Position numbers and translations under genes: made by a program. The notes beneath the pieces were generated by a model that was not told the origin of the DNA, ran no database searches, and worked only from the letters and a program-made list of their open reading frames with translations. From CAWEYO01 sp963813315 (GTDB taxonomy: Bacteria; Pseudomonadota; Alphaproteobacteria; Rhizobiales; Rhizobiaceae): 64,000 nucleotides of DNA. Below are positions 1-10,222 of this stretch, piece after piece; position 1 is the stretch's first letter; each line of letters opens with the position of its first letter. The stretch lies in the NCBI GenBank assembly GCA_963813315.1, contig CAWEYO010000001.1:1-64000 (forward strand). Direction: 5' to 3'.

Positions 1-630
1 GCAATGGTATCCTCGGTTTCGGGCCTTACCTACGAAGAATCGCAGGCCGCTTCCCGCTTTCGCCGCTAGTACCCGGCCCGCGGGTCGGAATGCCGCTCAA
101 ACCTGCGGCTTGAGGCTGAAGAGACCCCTGAACAGCCCTACTCAAGCAGCATCACCACGCTGGGCGCCGCCTCGACGTCAACCCCGACCAAGCTGCCCCC
201 GCCCGGCGAGCGCAAGGTCAGGGTCGTCGGGCGAGCGTTTTTTCCGACCGAGAAGGGGCAATAGATCTGCGAGCTCCGGGTCGGAAGAATGCCCCGTAAG
301 GATTGTCTCAAAATCGTTTTTCACGAGAAAACCTGAATTAATGTGCCCCTCCCCTCATCACCCTCTCCCTAGCTTAAGTCATAAGCCAAGGTCTCCTTTC
401 GCGTTTACCGGAGCGCCCTCGAAAATAACGGTGAACCTGAACTGGCGCGACAACTCTGAGCTTACGGCGTCCCAGCGCAAAGAATTGGCATCGGAAAGCA
501 ATCACGGCTTCGGGAAAGCCGCTACCGCCTTCGCTCCATTTCTCCAGCCCGGAGAAACCCCAAATGTCCTTGCGACCGGTAAGAGCTGTATCGCCGCTGA
601 GCCCGAAAAAGATCAAAGGCCAAGCCGACC
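1..630. other. No supported gene; accessory gap
   Basis: Several short open frames exist on both strands but none has a recognisable protein pattern, a ribosome site or codon use like the genes further on. From about 560 the sequence becomes the upstream flank of the first HNH-like copy and matches the flank of the second copy near 2552. The first 70 bases could be the tail of a gene that starts outside the window, but this cannot be shown. Confidence 0.5.
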
Positions 631-932
631 TTGACGGCGCAGTATGCGCGCAAATTGTTGGTTTAGAAGCCGAAACCGGCGTATTGACGTGGCGTGCCAA
701 AGGCATCGAACCGGGTCAACAAGGGTGACCGGGCCGGATGTATGCGCTGGGACTATCGTGCCATCCGGGTCCACTGTGGACTTTACTTGGAACACCGGTG
801 ATCTGGCTTCTGGCCACCGGCGCCTGGCCCAAGGGCGTGGTCGCCCACGTCAATGGCGACGGCCACGACAACCGCTGGAGCAATCTGCAACACGTCATGA
901 GCCGCAAAAGCCGGTGGCAAGAAGCGGCCTAG
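631..932 (+). pseudogene. Broken copy of the small HNH-type endonuclease gene
   Basis: This stretch matches the intact gene at 2617-2925 almost base for base, and the similarity begins about 70 bases upstream. Relative to that copy it has lost a base in the codons after KLLVY, which creates an in-frame TAG. It gained a base near 688 and lost one near 798. The last frame is restored and reads VVAHVNGDGHDNRWSNLQHVMSR, split here as VVAHVNGDGH and DNRWSNLQHV, then ends at TAG 930. It is a decayed direct duplicate of an HNH-type domain protein. Similarity to the second copy is seen directly; the nuclease family is assigned from the HVNGDxxDNRWSNL pattern. Confidence 0.8.
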
Positions 933-1624
933 CCGTAACTGGACACTTCACTGTCAGCGGATGCTGAAATTTAAGGTCACGGCGAGCAGTGAGAGACCGG
1001 CCATCAAAGGCAAACGTGTCTGCCGGACGCACGGAGCCAGGGCCGGAACGCCTTGCGGGTCTGCTCATGGCTCGGGATCATTGACGACAGGCGTAGCAGG
1101 CTCAGTAGTTGGCGGACGGCAGGGCCTAAACCTTGTTCAGGTTCCCTGATCCTCCACGCTTCCCACGAATTACCGGCGACAGATCGAGCCTTGGCAAGTA
1201 ATGGCTCGGTAGTGGCCACCCGGGCAAGACAAGCATTGCGAGTGTCTGCCGGCAGACGCTCTCTCCGCCGCACTTCACGCTTTGCTACCCAGAGGCTGGC
1301 AAGAGGCTGTGAGGTCTGACCCCACTGAAAAGGGGTTGAAAAAGCCCATCAGGTACGGAATTTGGCGAGCGCGAACGCCAGTTCGCGCGGATTCTATGCA
1401 GCGGATTTTCTTCACCCGGTAGCCGGGATGTAAGCCGATCCACTGCGCCGCAATTGGCTGACTGTGATCATGCACTGATGCAGTGGCATCAGCTCTGAAA
1501 GCTGCACTGCGACGCACTCGGTCCGGCCCACCGGCGAGACAAACCACAAGAACCATGGCAAGCATGTGGATTTTCCCCCAAGCCCAACAGGCCGTCGCAT
1601 TAGACAGCCAGTGAGCTGCAGGGC
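933..1624. other. Gap of about 690 bases without a supported gene
   Basis: It lies between the broken HNH copy and the inverted repeat around the histone-like gene. Open frames here are short, overlap on both strands and show no known motif. It may be worn-out mobile DNA, but no ends or transposase motifs could be seen. Confidence 0.4.
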
Positions 1625-1670
1625 GTCGTTAGCTCTCGAATCCGGAAAATTGTCTCACGATACATATCCT
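1625..1670. repeat. Left arm of an imperfect inverted repeat
   Basis: The segment pairs with 2279-2322 in inverted orientation over about 44 bases with a few mismatches. The shared core in this orientation is TTGTCTCACGATACATAT. The two arms enclose about 610 bases that contain only the histone-like gene, so they may be the ends of a small mobile or formerly mobile unit. No target duplication was identified. Confidence 0.7.
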
Positions 1671-1845
1671 TGATCCCCCGCGCTGCACGGCGACATGCAA
1701 GCGCAGCGGCCTCACCTGAACGACGCCGGACAAAAGTAGGGATGGAGCGCGGCTTGAACACGGCGGCGCCCATGCGGAGATGGAGAGCCGAACTTGAACC
1801 GAATCGGGCCGGGCGCGTTTCTCCCATTTAAAGGGAGAACGATCA

Positions 1846-2169
1846 ATGACCATGTCCCCAGCAAAGGCGTCAGCCAAGACAGCCTCGAAGGCACCACCCA
1901 AGCGGTCCTCGTCGACCACGGCGACCGCCGTAAAGGCGTCAGGCAAGTCAGCTTCAAAGACCAAGCGGTCGTCGTCGAGCAGAGCGACCGCCGCAAAGGC
2001 AGCCAAGGCAACTTCCACCGCTGCAACGAAGCAAACCGGTGACAAGGTATCGTCGGTCGCCGGCAAGGTGCTCCGAGGCATGAAGGCAACAGCCCGCGAT
2101 GTGAAGTCAATGGCCGCATCGCTGCTTGGCCAAGACGAAAGCAAAGGGAAGCGTGGCAGTAAGGCCTAG
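1846..2169 (+). CDS. Histone H1-like Lys/Ala/Ser/Thr-rich protein
   Basis: The 107-residue product is very basic and of low complexity. The first 65 residues are made almost only of Lys, Ala, Ser, Thr and Arg (repeated ASKT, KASA and RSSS-type blocks). The last 40 are more mixed and include VAGKVLRGMKATARDVKSM. Such composition resembles bacterial H1-like DNA-binding proteins, but low-complexity similarity is weak evidence of function. AGGGAG lies about nine bases before the ATG, which supports translation and the start. An alternative start is the internal ATG three codons on. It stands alone between inverted repeats 1625-1670 and 2279-2322. Confidence 0.6.
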   Translation: MTMSPAKASAKTASKAPPKRSSSTTATAVKASGKSASKTKRSSSSRATAAKAAKATSTAATKQTGDKVSSVAGKVLRGMKATARDVKSMAASLLGQDESKGKRGSKA

Positions 2170-2278
2170 CCACACGGCGATACGAGGATGAGCCCTGAGG
2201 CGGTCTTAGTTTTCCCCACCAAGACCTCTTGAGGGTTCACAAGGCTTCGTCAGCAGACACTCACGATGCAATACAGAA

Positions 2279-2322
2279 AGATATGTATCGTGAGACAAGT
2301 TTCTGGATTCGAGGCTAACGAC
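2279..2322. repeat. Right arm of the imperfect inverted repeat
   Basis: This is the reverse complement, with a few changes, of 1625-1670. Its core here reads ATATGTATCGTGAGACAA. Together the arms bracket the histone-like gene. Both arms, read outward, translate to a CIVRQxSGFE string, which is simply the shared DNA and not a protein family known to me. Confidence 0.7.
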
Positions 2323-2616
2323 ACAGTTCCACGCGCCAGCTATATGTCGCGTGGGTTGAGCGGGGTCGGCACAGGCGGCGGCGTCAAGATGAGTAGCCGC
2401 CGCCTCTGCCACATCAAACACCAAATGGGCAAAGGCCGACCGACTGATTGTCGGTGTGCGCACCTAGGGCGCCAAGAGCGCCGCTCTCGTCCAGCGCCGA
2501 AATCCCGCCAACTACCGCTTAGAACAGTTCACCGCAATCCGAATTGGGATCACCAGAAGTGTCATTGCGACCGATAAGAGCTGTGTCACAGCCGCGCCGC
2601 TCAGGCCAAGCCGACC

Positions 2617-2925
2617 TTGACGGCGCAGTATGCGCGCAAATTGTTGGTTTATGACGCCGAAACCGGCGTATTGACGTGGCGTGTCAAGGCATCGAACCGG
2701 GTCAACAAGGGTGACCGGGCCGGATGCATGCGCTGGGACTATCGTGCCATCCGGGTCGACGGCGGACTCTACTTGGAACACCGGGTGATCTGGCTTTTGG
2801 TCACCGGCGCCTGGCCCGAGGGCGTGGTCGCCCACGTCAATGGCGACGGCCACGACAACCGCTGGAGCAATCTGCAACACGTCATGAGCCGGAAAAACCG
2901 GTGGCAGGACGCTGTTGCCGCCTAG
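2617..2925 (+). CDS. Small HNH-type endonuclease-like protein
   Basis: The product has 102 residues. It opens with YDAETGVLTWRVK, followed by a short beta-rich part. The core is LEHRVIWLLVTGAWPEG then VVAHVNGDGHDNRWSNLQHV, the pattern of phage-type HNH proteins in which His, Asn-Gly-Asp and Asn-Arg build the nuclease site. The usual Asp-His is Ala-His here, so activity is uncertain. The only usable start is TTG 2617, because TAA 2575 closes the frame upstream, and no strong ribosome site is visible. A near-identical but broken copy lies at 631-932. Such genes are common in phage and integrative-element DNA. Confidence 0.65.
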   Translation: MTAQYARKLLVYDAETGVLTWRVKASNRVNKGDRAGCMRWDYRAIRVDGGLYLEHRVIWLLVTGAWPEGVVAHVNGDGHDNRWSNLQHVMSRKNRWQDAVAA

Positions 2926-3303
2926 CTGGCCGGCCGGCTCCTAACGTGTATTACGAAGAGGAAACCCGACCGCATGCCGAACCGCGCGGCTGCCCGGATA
3001 CGTCGGCAAGCACCGCCGCACGCGGAGTGCGGCCCAATCCCGTGGCACTCAAATAACAAGGTCGCAAGCCAGCCTCATTCTCGCCGACCGCATTGCTCGC
3101 CCCGCATTCGGCTCGCCAATGACTTGTGACGTTGCAACACTGGCAACGGATGCGAAACTAACTGCCCGGCGTCGCTCGCCTTTGAAAAAGTCCACGCGCC
3201 TCCGCGGTCATTTTGGTTCTGCTTACAGGCATGAGATCGAAACAGGAACAAGTGCCTCCTTTGGCCAAGTTGCGAAATTTGCTTTTTGCGACAAAATTCT
3301 GGA
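2926..3303. other. Gap without a supported gene
   Basis: About 380 bases follow the HNH-like gene. Overlapping short open frames occur on both strands, but none has a motif or a convincing ribosome site. Nothing else was recognised. Confidence 0.4.
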
Positions 3304-3525
3304 ATGGCTGCGCGGAAAATCCGGGCGGGAGATAAAGTTACGCTCCGCGTTGAAGCGGAAAGCGTGTGGGACGACGGTGCCCAGGTTTCTTTCACGATTT
3401 TCGGCTATCCAAGCCGAGTGACGATCCCGTCGGACTCGTCCTTGTCGTCGATGTCGAGCGCCGTTCCAGATTTTCCATACCAAGCCATACGCTCGTTATC
3501 GTGGCGTCGACCGCCGCGCTGGTGA
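3304..3525 (+). pseudogene. Possible small hypothetical gene with a frameshift
   Basis: From ATG 3304 the frame reads MAARKIRAGDKVTLRVEAE and continues with VWDDG and SFTIFGYPSRVTIPSD, a beta-rich, protein-like stretch of about 45 residues. After about 3435 the frame turns into serine repeats, while the next frame continues as LVLVVDVER, which looks like the natural continuation. I therefore suspect a one-base shift near 3435. Family and function are unknown, and no good ribosome site is seen. Confidence 0.3.
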
Positions 3526-3706
3526 CGGCGCTATTCTTGGAATGGTAGGTCGGACTGCACGCAGGACGGCGCAGCCGCAACGGCAGATCTTTTAGTGACC
3601 TGAGTTAGCGGGGACAGCGCGGCAGTGATCCGGACGTTGGTCCGAGCACCGGACGATCCGTCACGATGCGCGAGGAAACCCTAAATATGGGTACAGGGAC
3701 TAGGCG

Positions 3707-4042
3707 GTGAAAACACAAGATCGGAGCGATGACCAGAATGCGTTCGACCGGAAGGCAATGTCCACAAACCGGACCCGTTCACATCTTTGTACTAGTGAAA
3801 ACGTAGTCTCTTTTCTCCACGATCGTGTGGCACTCGAAGCCGCATGGGCAGATGCGCTACGCAGGCAGCGTCGCCTGGCCGCCGATCATCTGACCGCAAA
3901 ACTGCTGGTATCGTTGGATCGGCGGCGCGCCGCGATCGATCGCTGCGAGAAGTTGGCGCGGGCAGTGAGGCACAAGCGCCACAGGTCACGCCGGCGCTGC
4001 CCTCTCACGCTCGACCTGTTCGAGTGGAGCGCCAGCAAATGA
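3707..4042 (+). CDS. Hypothetical Arg-rich protein upstream of a primase-like gene
   Basis: The 111-residue product starts at GTG 3707; an internal ATG at 3758 is an alternative. It is rich in Arg, Ala and Leu. Its middle (ALEAAWADALRRQRRLAADH) is probably helical and its C-terminus is strongly basic. I do not recognise a family. Its TGA overlaps the ATG of the next gene as ATGA (4039-4042), so the two were probably co-translated. This links it to the primase-like gene of an integrated plasmid, phage or ICE remnant. Confidence 0.5.
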   Translation: MKTQDRSDDQNAFDRKAMSTNRTRSHLCTSENVVSFLHDRVALEAAWADALRRQRRLAADHLTAKLLVSLDRRRAAIDRCEKLARAVRHKRHRSRRRCPLTLDLFEWSASK

Positions 4043-4942
4043 GCGCGCAAGCCGATGCCCTGGTCGAGCTGCGGCACGCTGCGGTCGATCGCTGCGATGA
4101 GCTGGCGGCAAAGGTGCTGGGCAATCCGAGCTCGGCCGATCGTCACGAAATGCGCTGGGGCGCGCACGGCAAGCTTGCCTTGCAGCTCGCCGGCGACAAG
4201 CGCGGGCTATGGTTCGATTTCTCGACCGGCAAGGGCGGCGACATGATCACGCTCATTGTCGATCGCCAAGGCGTCACGGTCGCGCAGGCAATCGAGTGGT
4301 TGCGCCGTGAGCTGAGCCTGCCGGCGCCCGAGCGGCCGGCCTGGAAGCCCGAGAAGGCGCGCGATGAACGCTCGCCGGCAGAACGGATCGAGGCGGCGCG
4401 GACGCTGTACGGTCGAGCGCGCGACGGTCGAACTTCGCCAGCGCGCGCAAATTTCGAGGGGCGCGGGCTCGACGTGCCGGATGAGGTGTGGCGGCAAATC
4501 CGTTTCGATCCGGCCTGCTACTTCCATCGCACGGGCCTGCGCCATCCTGCCGTGCTGCTGCCCTTCCGCTCGCATTGCAACGGGCGAAATCATGGGCGTG
4601 CACAAGATCGCGCTCAACGCTGACGGCAGCGCCTACCGGATGGCTGACGGCGGCAAGCTGAAGGTTTCGGGCGGCGTGATCGTGGGCGCGGCGCTCATGC
4701 TTCAGCCGCTCGCCGGCGGTAATGCGCTGTGTGTCTGCGAGGGCGCCGAAACGGGCCTGGGCATCATCATGGGCGGCTGGGGCGCGCCGGTGTGGGCGTT
4801 GTCGGGCGCCTCGTTCCTGGCCGGGCTCGAACCTGTCGCCGGCGTCAGGCGCCTTGTGATCGGCGCCGACAATGACGCCAGCGGCGCCGGGCTGAAGGCG
4901 GCGCGGCAATGCGCGAAGCGGTGGCAGCGGCCGGGGCGCTAA
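4039..4942 (+). pseudogene. Toprim-domain primase-like protein, frameshifted and truncated
   Basis: The first frame reads MSAQADALVELRHAAVDRC and then a segment with GLWFDFSTGKGGDMITLI, as in phage and plasmid primase-like proteins. At about 4572 a one-base shift moves the frame. The rest reads IATGEIMGVHKIALNADGS, then a Toprim core with CEGAETGLGI (catalytic Glu) and IGADNDASG (Asp-x-Asp). A further shift is likely near 4920, where the frame ends prematurely, and an IS481 fragment begins about 25 bases later. No helicase part follows. The protein would have served replication of a mobile element and is now probably non-functional. Confidence 0.65.
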
Positions 4943-4966
4943 GTGCGCGCCGTTACCCCGAACACC

Positions 4967-5395
4967 CTAGCTGTTCAGTCCCGGCATTTGATGGAGAGGG
5001 TTAAGCCTGAACCTTTGAGGCTCGATTGTCCATACTTTACAGATGTACTCGACGGGTGAGAGGCCTTTGAGGGTTTTAAGCCGACGGCCGAAATTGTAGG
5101 CTGCGATGAAGTCGGCGAGGTGGCCTCGGAGCTGATCGCGGCTTTCGTAGTGGAAGCGTCTGACGGTGGCTTCCTCGACGGTGCGGTTCATCCTTTCGAC
5201 CTGTCCGTTGGTCCAGGGGATGCTTTCACCTTGGTCGCGCGATGCTCGATGTCGTTCTCCCGCCAGCCACGCCCAAAGATGTGCTCCATGGCCGTGCGGT
5301 CCTGTTCGCGGTTTTTAAACTGGATGCCGTTGTCGGTGAGGATCGTGTGAATTTTATAGGGAACCGCCCGATGAGATCGGAAGATGCGGCTGCGA
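4967..5395 (-). mobile_element. IS481-type transposase fragment (C-terminal part)
   Basis: On the minus strand the upstream end reads PYKIHTILTDNGIQFKNREQ, which includes the second catalytic Asp of a DDE integrase core. After a one-base shift near 5215 it continues PWTNGQVERMNRTVEEATV with the catalytic Glu, then DFIAAYNFGRRLKTLKGLSP and ends NPLHQMPGLNS. This order and ending are characteristic of IS481-family transposases. The N-terminal third, with the helix-turn-helix and first Asp, is missing. The fragment abuts the primase remnant on one side and adhesin repeats on the other, so it marks a rearrangement point. A second footprint of the same gene lies at 58300-58353. Confidence 0.8.
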
Positions 5396-5411
5396 TCATC
5401 TTGGTGGCAAT

Positions 5412-8073
5412 GCCGGCGACGATCAGCGAGGACGCTGCGCCTGTGACAGGCGATGTCGACGACGAGGTGGGGAGCGATGTGGACGACGATGCGATGACCT
5501 GGGAGCTGGTCGACATAACGATCGACGGTGTGTTGATCGAGGGCGCCAATGCGGCCGACTATGGCATACCTGGAATGAGGAAGGCACCTAGGCCTTTGAC
5601 CCCGAGCGCCTTCAACAAGTCTGATTCGGATGAGAGCCACGACATCGTCGTGAGCTACAGGGCCAATGACGGTAACGTCAACTCCACCATCGGCAAGGTC
5701 TCCTTCACGGTGACCGGCGCCAACGACGCGCCGGCGGTCGGCTCGGTCGATGCCGGCACGATCAGCGAGGACGCTGCGCCTGTGACCGGCGATGCCGACG
5801 ACGAGGTGGGCAGCGATGTGGACGGCGATCCGCTGACCTGGGCGCTGGTCGACATCACCATCGGACGGTGTGTCGATCGAGGACGCCAATCCGGCCGACT
5901 ACGGCATCACCTGGAATAGGACGGCAACTACGCCTTTGACCCGAGCGCCTTCAACGGTCTGGATACGGACGAGAGCCACGACATCGTGGTGAGCTACAAG
6001 GCCAATGACGGTACCGTCTCGACTCCACCATCGGCACGGTCTCCTTCACCGTGACCGGCGGCGCCAACGACGCGCCGGTGGTCGAGCTCGGTCGATGCCG
6101 GCACGATCAGCGAGGACGCTGCGCCTGTGACCGGGCGATGCCGACGACGAGGTGGGCAGCGATGTGGACGGCGAGCGATGACCTGGGCGCTGGTCGACAT
6201 CACCAGTCGACGGTGTGTCGATCGAGGACGCCAATCCGGCCGACTTACTGGCATCACCTGGAATCGAGGACGGCACCTACGCCTTTGACCCGAGCGCCTT
6301 CAACGGTCTGGATACGGACGAGAGCCACGACATCGTGGTGAGCTACAAGGCCAATGACGGTACGCCGTCTACTCCACCATCGGCACGGTCTCCTTCACCG
6401 TGACCGGCGCCAACGACGCGCCGGTGGTCGGCTCGGTCGATGTCGGCGACGATCAGCGAGGACGCTGCGCCTGTGACGGCGATGTCGACGACGAGGTGGG
6501 CAGCGATGTGGACGGCGATGCGCTGACCTGGGCGCTGGTCGACATCACCATCGACGGTGTGTCGATCGAGGATGCCGATCCGGGCCGACGATGGCATCAC
6601 CTGGAATGAGGACGGCACCTGACACCTTCGACCCGAGGCGCCTTCAACGGGTCCTGGATACGGATGAGACCCACGACATCGAGGTGAGCTACAAGGCCAA
6701 TGACGGTACCGTCGACTCCACCATCGGCACGGTCTCCTTCACCGTGACCGGCGCCAACGACGCGGCGCAGCTGTCGGCCGACACCAGGAACTGACCGAGA
6801 GCGGTGCGCCGACTGACCGCGTCCGGCACGCTGAGCATCTCCGACGTCGACAGCCCGGCGACCTTCGTGGCCCGGACCGGCGCGGCCGGCGCCTACGGGC
6901 ACTTCACGATCAACAGTAACGGCGCCTGGACCTACACGGCCGACAGCTGCGCACAACGAGTTCGTCGCCGGCCAGACCTACACCGACACCTTCACGGTGG
7001 CGGCGGCCGACGGCACCGCACAAGTCGGTGAACGTCAACATTGTCGGCAGCAACGACGCGCCGGTGCTCGCCTATCGCCAACCAGACCGTCGCCGAGAAT
7101 GGACGGCGTCGTGTATGCCGGCGCAACCGACCTGGACACCGACAATGCTCACCTGAGCTACGCGCTCTCCGGCAAGGATGCGGCACTCTTCCACATTGAT
7201 CCGAAGACCGGTGAAATTAATTTCGCGGCCGCTCCGGACTTCGAGAAACCGCTCGATGCTGGCCACAACAATGTGTACGACATTGAGGTCCAGGTTTCCG
7301 ACGGCTCGGGTGGTATCGACACTCAGGCGATCGCAGTCAGTGTAACCAACGTATCCGGCCGCAATTTCGTCGGCACCAATGGCAACAACAGCCTTGTGGG
7401 AACCGAGCGAAGAAGACACGATCAGCGGTCGTGGCGGCAACGATCTTTGAACGGCGGCGCGGCGCCGACCGCATGGCTGGCGGCGTCGGATCGGATAACT
7501 ACTTTGTCGATAATGCGGGTGACCGTGTCATCGAAGCCAATGGGGTGGCCGGGACGGATTTCGGTCAGAAGCTGGATCAGCTTCAACTTCGGCGGCCAGC
7601 ACCTGGAGAACCTTGCCCTCAGGGTGCCTCCGATCTCAATGGCACCGGCAACTCGCTTGCCAACGGCATCGGCGGCAATTCGGGCGCAAACACCCTTGTC
7701 GGTAATGGCGGCAACGATCATCTCGACGGCCGGCAGGGGAACGACAAGCTGTACGGCGGCATGGGCATCGACACGCTCACCGGCGGTGCGGGCAATGATA
7801 CGTTCGTCTTCAACAGCATCTCGGTGCAGCCAACATCGAACCGGATCACCGATTTCTCGGTGCGCGACGACACGATCGGGCTGGAGAACGCCATCTTCAA
7901 AGCGCTGGAGCAACGGCACGTGGCTGCGGGAGCTTTCCATATCGGTGCGGCGGCGCACGATACCAACGACCACATCATCTATAACAAGATGACCGGCGCC
8001 GAGCTACGACGCTGACGGCAAAGGCGGCGCCGCCGCCGTGCAGTTCGCCAATCTCGCAAAGGGCTGGCGCTAA
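5412..8073 (+). pseudogene. Decayed VCBS/cadherin/RTX surface adhesin
   Basis: Four repeats of about 113 residues (ISEDAAPVTGDxDDEVGSDV to FTVTGANDAP) are followed by a VCBS unit (ISDVDSPATF, GHFTINSNGAWTYTAD). A cadherin-like domain follows (SYALSGKDAALFHIDPKTG). Near 7700-7800 come RTX nonapeptides (GGNDHLDG, GNDKLYGG, GAGNDTF). The C-terminus, FANLAKGWR, ends at TAA 8071. At least eight single or double base shifts interrupt the frame, and the start has been replaced by the IS481 fragment. The family is secreted by type I systems and binds calcium at the cell surface. The secretion genes follow at 8434-11534. The gene is probably dead, although consensus errors in repeats could add to the damage. 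Confidence 0.8.
5419..6790 (+). repeat. Four tandem adhesin repeats of about 340 bases
   Basis: The start motif ACGATCAGCGAGGACGCTGC recurs at 5419, 5758, 6103 and 6449, giving spacings of 339, 345 and 346. A unit of 339 is exactly 113 codons, so the longer spacings reflect small insertions that break the frame. Units are nearly identical apart from these changes, which points to recent amplification or homogenisation. Confidence 0.85.
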
Positions 8074-8433
8074 CTCACGCGGATTTCGTGGTGGTCGAAT
8101 ATAGCCTGCCGCCTAGTCGGCACCGGCGACAGGACTGGGTGGCAGAAGTGGCGCGGCAATTGGGGCATGAACGCGTCGATGTGTCCAAGTCCGCACAAGG
8201 GGACTGGCCTTCCCATCGGGTGTCGACCTCACGCCCGTCCACCGATGCGGTCAGGTTGGCTGCCAAGCGCAAGCAATTGGCGTTCAGGAGCAAGTCGAGG
8301 ACTGGTTATGAAGGTCAGAACACCAAATATCGGACGGCCAGTGCAGTCGGCGGCAGGAAACCTGCCGCCGATTGTGCGTCGAGCCACTGGCAAATACCAT
8401 CGCTGCGGCAAGGCAAAGGATCGGGGACTTGAC
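8074..8433. other. Gap upstream of the secretion genes
   Basis: The 360 bases between the adhesin stop and the ABC gene contain one perfect hairpin (8347-8371). An open frame in phase with the ABC gene extends back to ATG 8167, but its translation has no resemblance to the ABC family. I therefore do not treat it as coding. Confidence 0.5.
8347..8371. terminator. Perfect 11-bp stem-loop before the ABC gene
   Basis: TCGGCGGCAGG pairs with CCTGCCGCCGA across an AAA loop. There is no T-run, so it may be an RNA stabiliser, a weak terminator or part of a repeat. It lies about 60 bases upstream of the ABC start. Confidence 0.45.
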
Positions 8434-10217
8434 ATGGTAGGATCGTCGTTTGCGGCAACAGCGCCGGGCAATGAATTGAGGGCAGCGTTGCGGCATTGTG
8501 CCGGGGCGCTGGTTGGCGTCGGCATCTTCTCCGGCGTGGTCAACATCCTCGGCCTGACCGGCTCGCTCTACATGCTGCAGGTCTACGACCGCGTGCTGCC
8601 CTCGCAGAGCGTGCCGACGCTGGTCGGCATCACCATCGTCATGGTCTGGCTCTATGCGGTCTACGGCCTGCTCGACTTCGTCCGCCTGCGGCTTCTGGTG
8701 CGCATCGGCAACACGCTCGACCGCAAGCTGCATGAGAAGGCCTTCGCCGCGTCGCTGCTTTTGCCGTTGCGGGCGGGCCACGAGGGAGCGCGCGTGCAGC
8801 CGATCCGCGACCTCGACCAGATCAGGAGCTTCGTCTCCGGAACCGGGCCGACCGCCTTCTTCGACCTGCCGTGGATGCCGTTCTACCTCGTCATCATCTA
8901 CATGCTGCATCCCTCGCTCGGGCTGCTGGCGACGTGCGGCGCGGTCGTCAGCGTGCTTTTGACCCTGGTTGCGGAGCGTCTCGGACGCGCCCCGTCGAGG
9001 CGGGCGACCGAATCGGTGATCTCGCGCACCGCCTATGCCGAGGCCGGCCGCCGCAACGCCGAAGTCATCCGCGCGATGGGCCTCTCCAACCGGTTCGGCC
9101 GGCTGTGGAGCGAGCAGAGCCTGCGCTTTCTCGCCGACCAGCGGCGGGTCTCCGACGTCGTCGGCGCCACCGGCGCGCTGTCGCGGACGCTGCGGATGAT
9201 GCTGCAGTCGCTGATGCTCGGGCTTGGCGCCTATCTGGTGATGTCCGGCGAGGCGTCGTCGGGCGTCATCATCGCCTCCTCGATCATGTTCGCCCGCGCG
9301 CTGGCTCCCGTCGACATCGCGATCGCCAACTGGCGCGGCTTCATTTCGGCCCGCCAGAGCTATGCGCAGCTTTCCAAGACGCTGACGGCCTTTGCCGACC
9401 TCAGCCAGCCGATGGCGCTGCCGCGGCCCCGCCACACGCTGTCGGTCGAGGCGCTGACGGTCGCCGCACCCGGCCAGCAGAAGCCGCTCATCCAGAACGT
9501 CACCTTCGCGCTCGACGCGGGCGCCGGGCTGGGCGTGATCGGGCCGAGCGCGTCGGGCAAGTCGACGCTGGTGCGCGCCCTCGTCGGCGCCTGGCCGGCG
9601 CTGCGCGGCAGTGTCCGCCTCGACCAGGCCGCGCTCGACCAATGGGACGTCGAGGCGCTCGGCCGCGACATCGGCTATCTGCCGCAGGACATCGAACTGT
9701 TCGACGGCACGGTTGCCGAAAACATCTGCCGCTTCGACAAGGACGCCGATGCCAATGACATCCTCGCCGCCGCGCAGGCGGCCGGCGTGGACCAGATGAT
9801 CCTCAGGCTGCCGGACGGCTTCCAGACGCGGGTCGGCGACGGCGGCACCGCACTGTCGGCCGGGCAGCGGCAGTTGGTCGGGCTGGCGCGGGCGCTCTAC
9901 GGCGATCCGTTCCTGGTCGTGCTCGACGAGCCCAATTCCAATCTCGACGCCGACGGCGACGTCGCGCTGGCGACCGCCATCCAGGGTGTGCGCCAGCGCG
10001 GCGGCATCGTCATCGTGGTCGCGCACCGTCCTTCGGCGCTGGCCAATCTCGACCAGGTGCTGGTGATGGCGGGCGGCACGGTGCAGGCGTTCGGCGCCGA
10101 AGGACGAGGTGCTGGCCAGCGTCACCCGGCCGGCGGCTCAGGCGCAGCTCGCAGCCGGCGGCTCATGCGGCTGCGCCGCAAACCTCGACTGTCGTTTCCC
10201 TCTCCGATCGAAAGTGA
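8434..10217 (+). CDS. prtD: Type I secretion ABC transporter, PrtD type (end frameshifted)
   Basis: The inner-membrane ATPase powers export of RTX-type proteins together with a membrane-fusion protein and an outer-membrane channel. From ATG 8434 an N-terminal membrane domain of about 330 residues contains several hydrophobic segments. The ATPase domain follows with Walker A GPSASGKST, signature LSAGQRQ, Walker B LVVLDEP and switch His in VVAHRPS. Length fits the PrtD family (about 580 residues). Near the end two one-base shifts are needed: at about 10100 to read KDEVLASVTRP and at about 10155 to read AHAAAPQTSTVVSLSDRK, which ends at TGA 10215. It stands next to its likely substrate and five bases before the fusion-protein gene. 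Confidence 0.85.
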
Positions 10218-10222
10218 TCCCA

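Noticed and set aside
8167..8433. Longer N-terminus for the PrtD-type ABC protein
   Set aside because: The extra 89 residues are Pro/Ser/Arg-rich and include a perfect hairpin. The conserved membrane domain begins after ATG 8434.
8284..10125. 613-codon open frame on the minus strand
   Set aside because: It is antisense to the PrtD-type ABC gene; repeated Arg, His and Gln and lack of motifs show it is a shadow.
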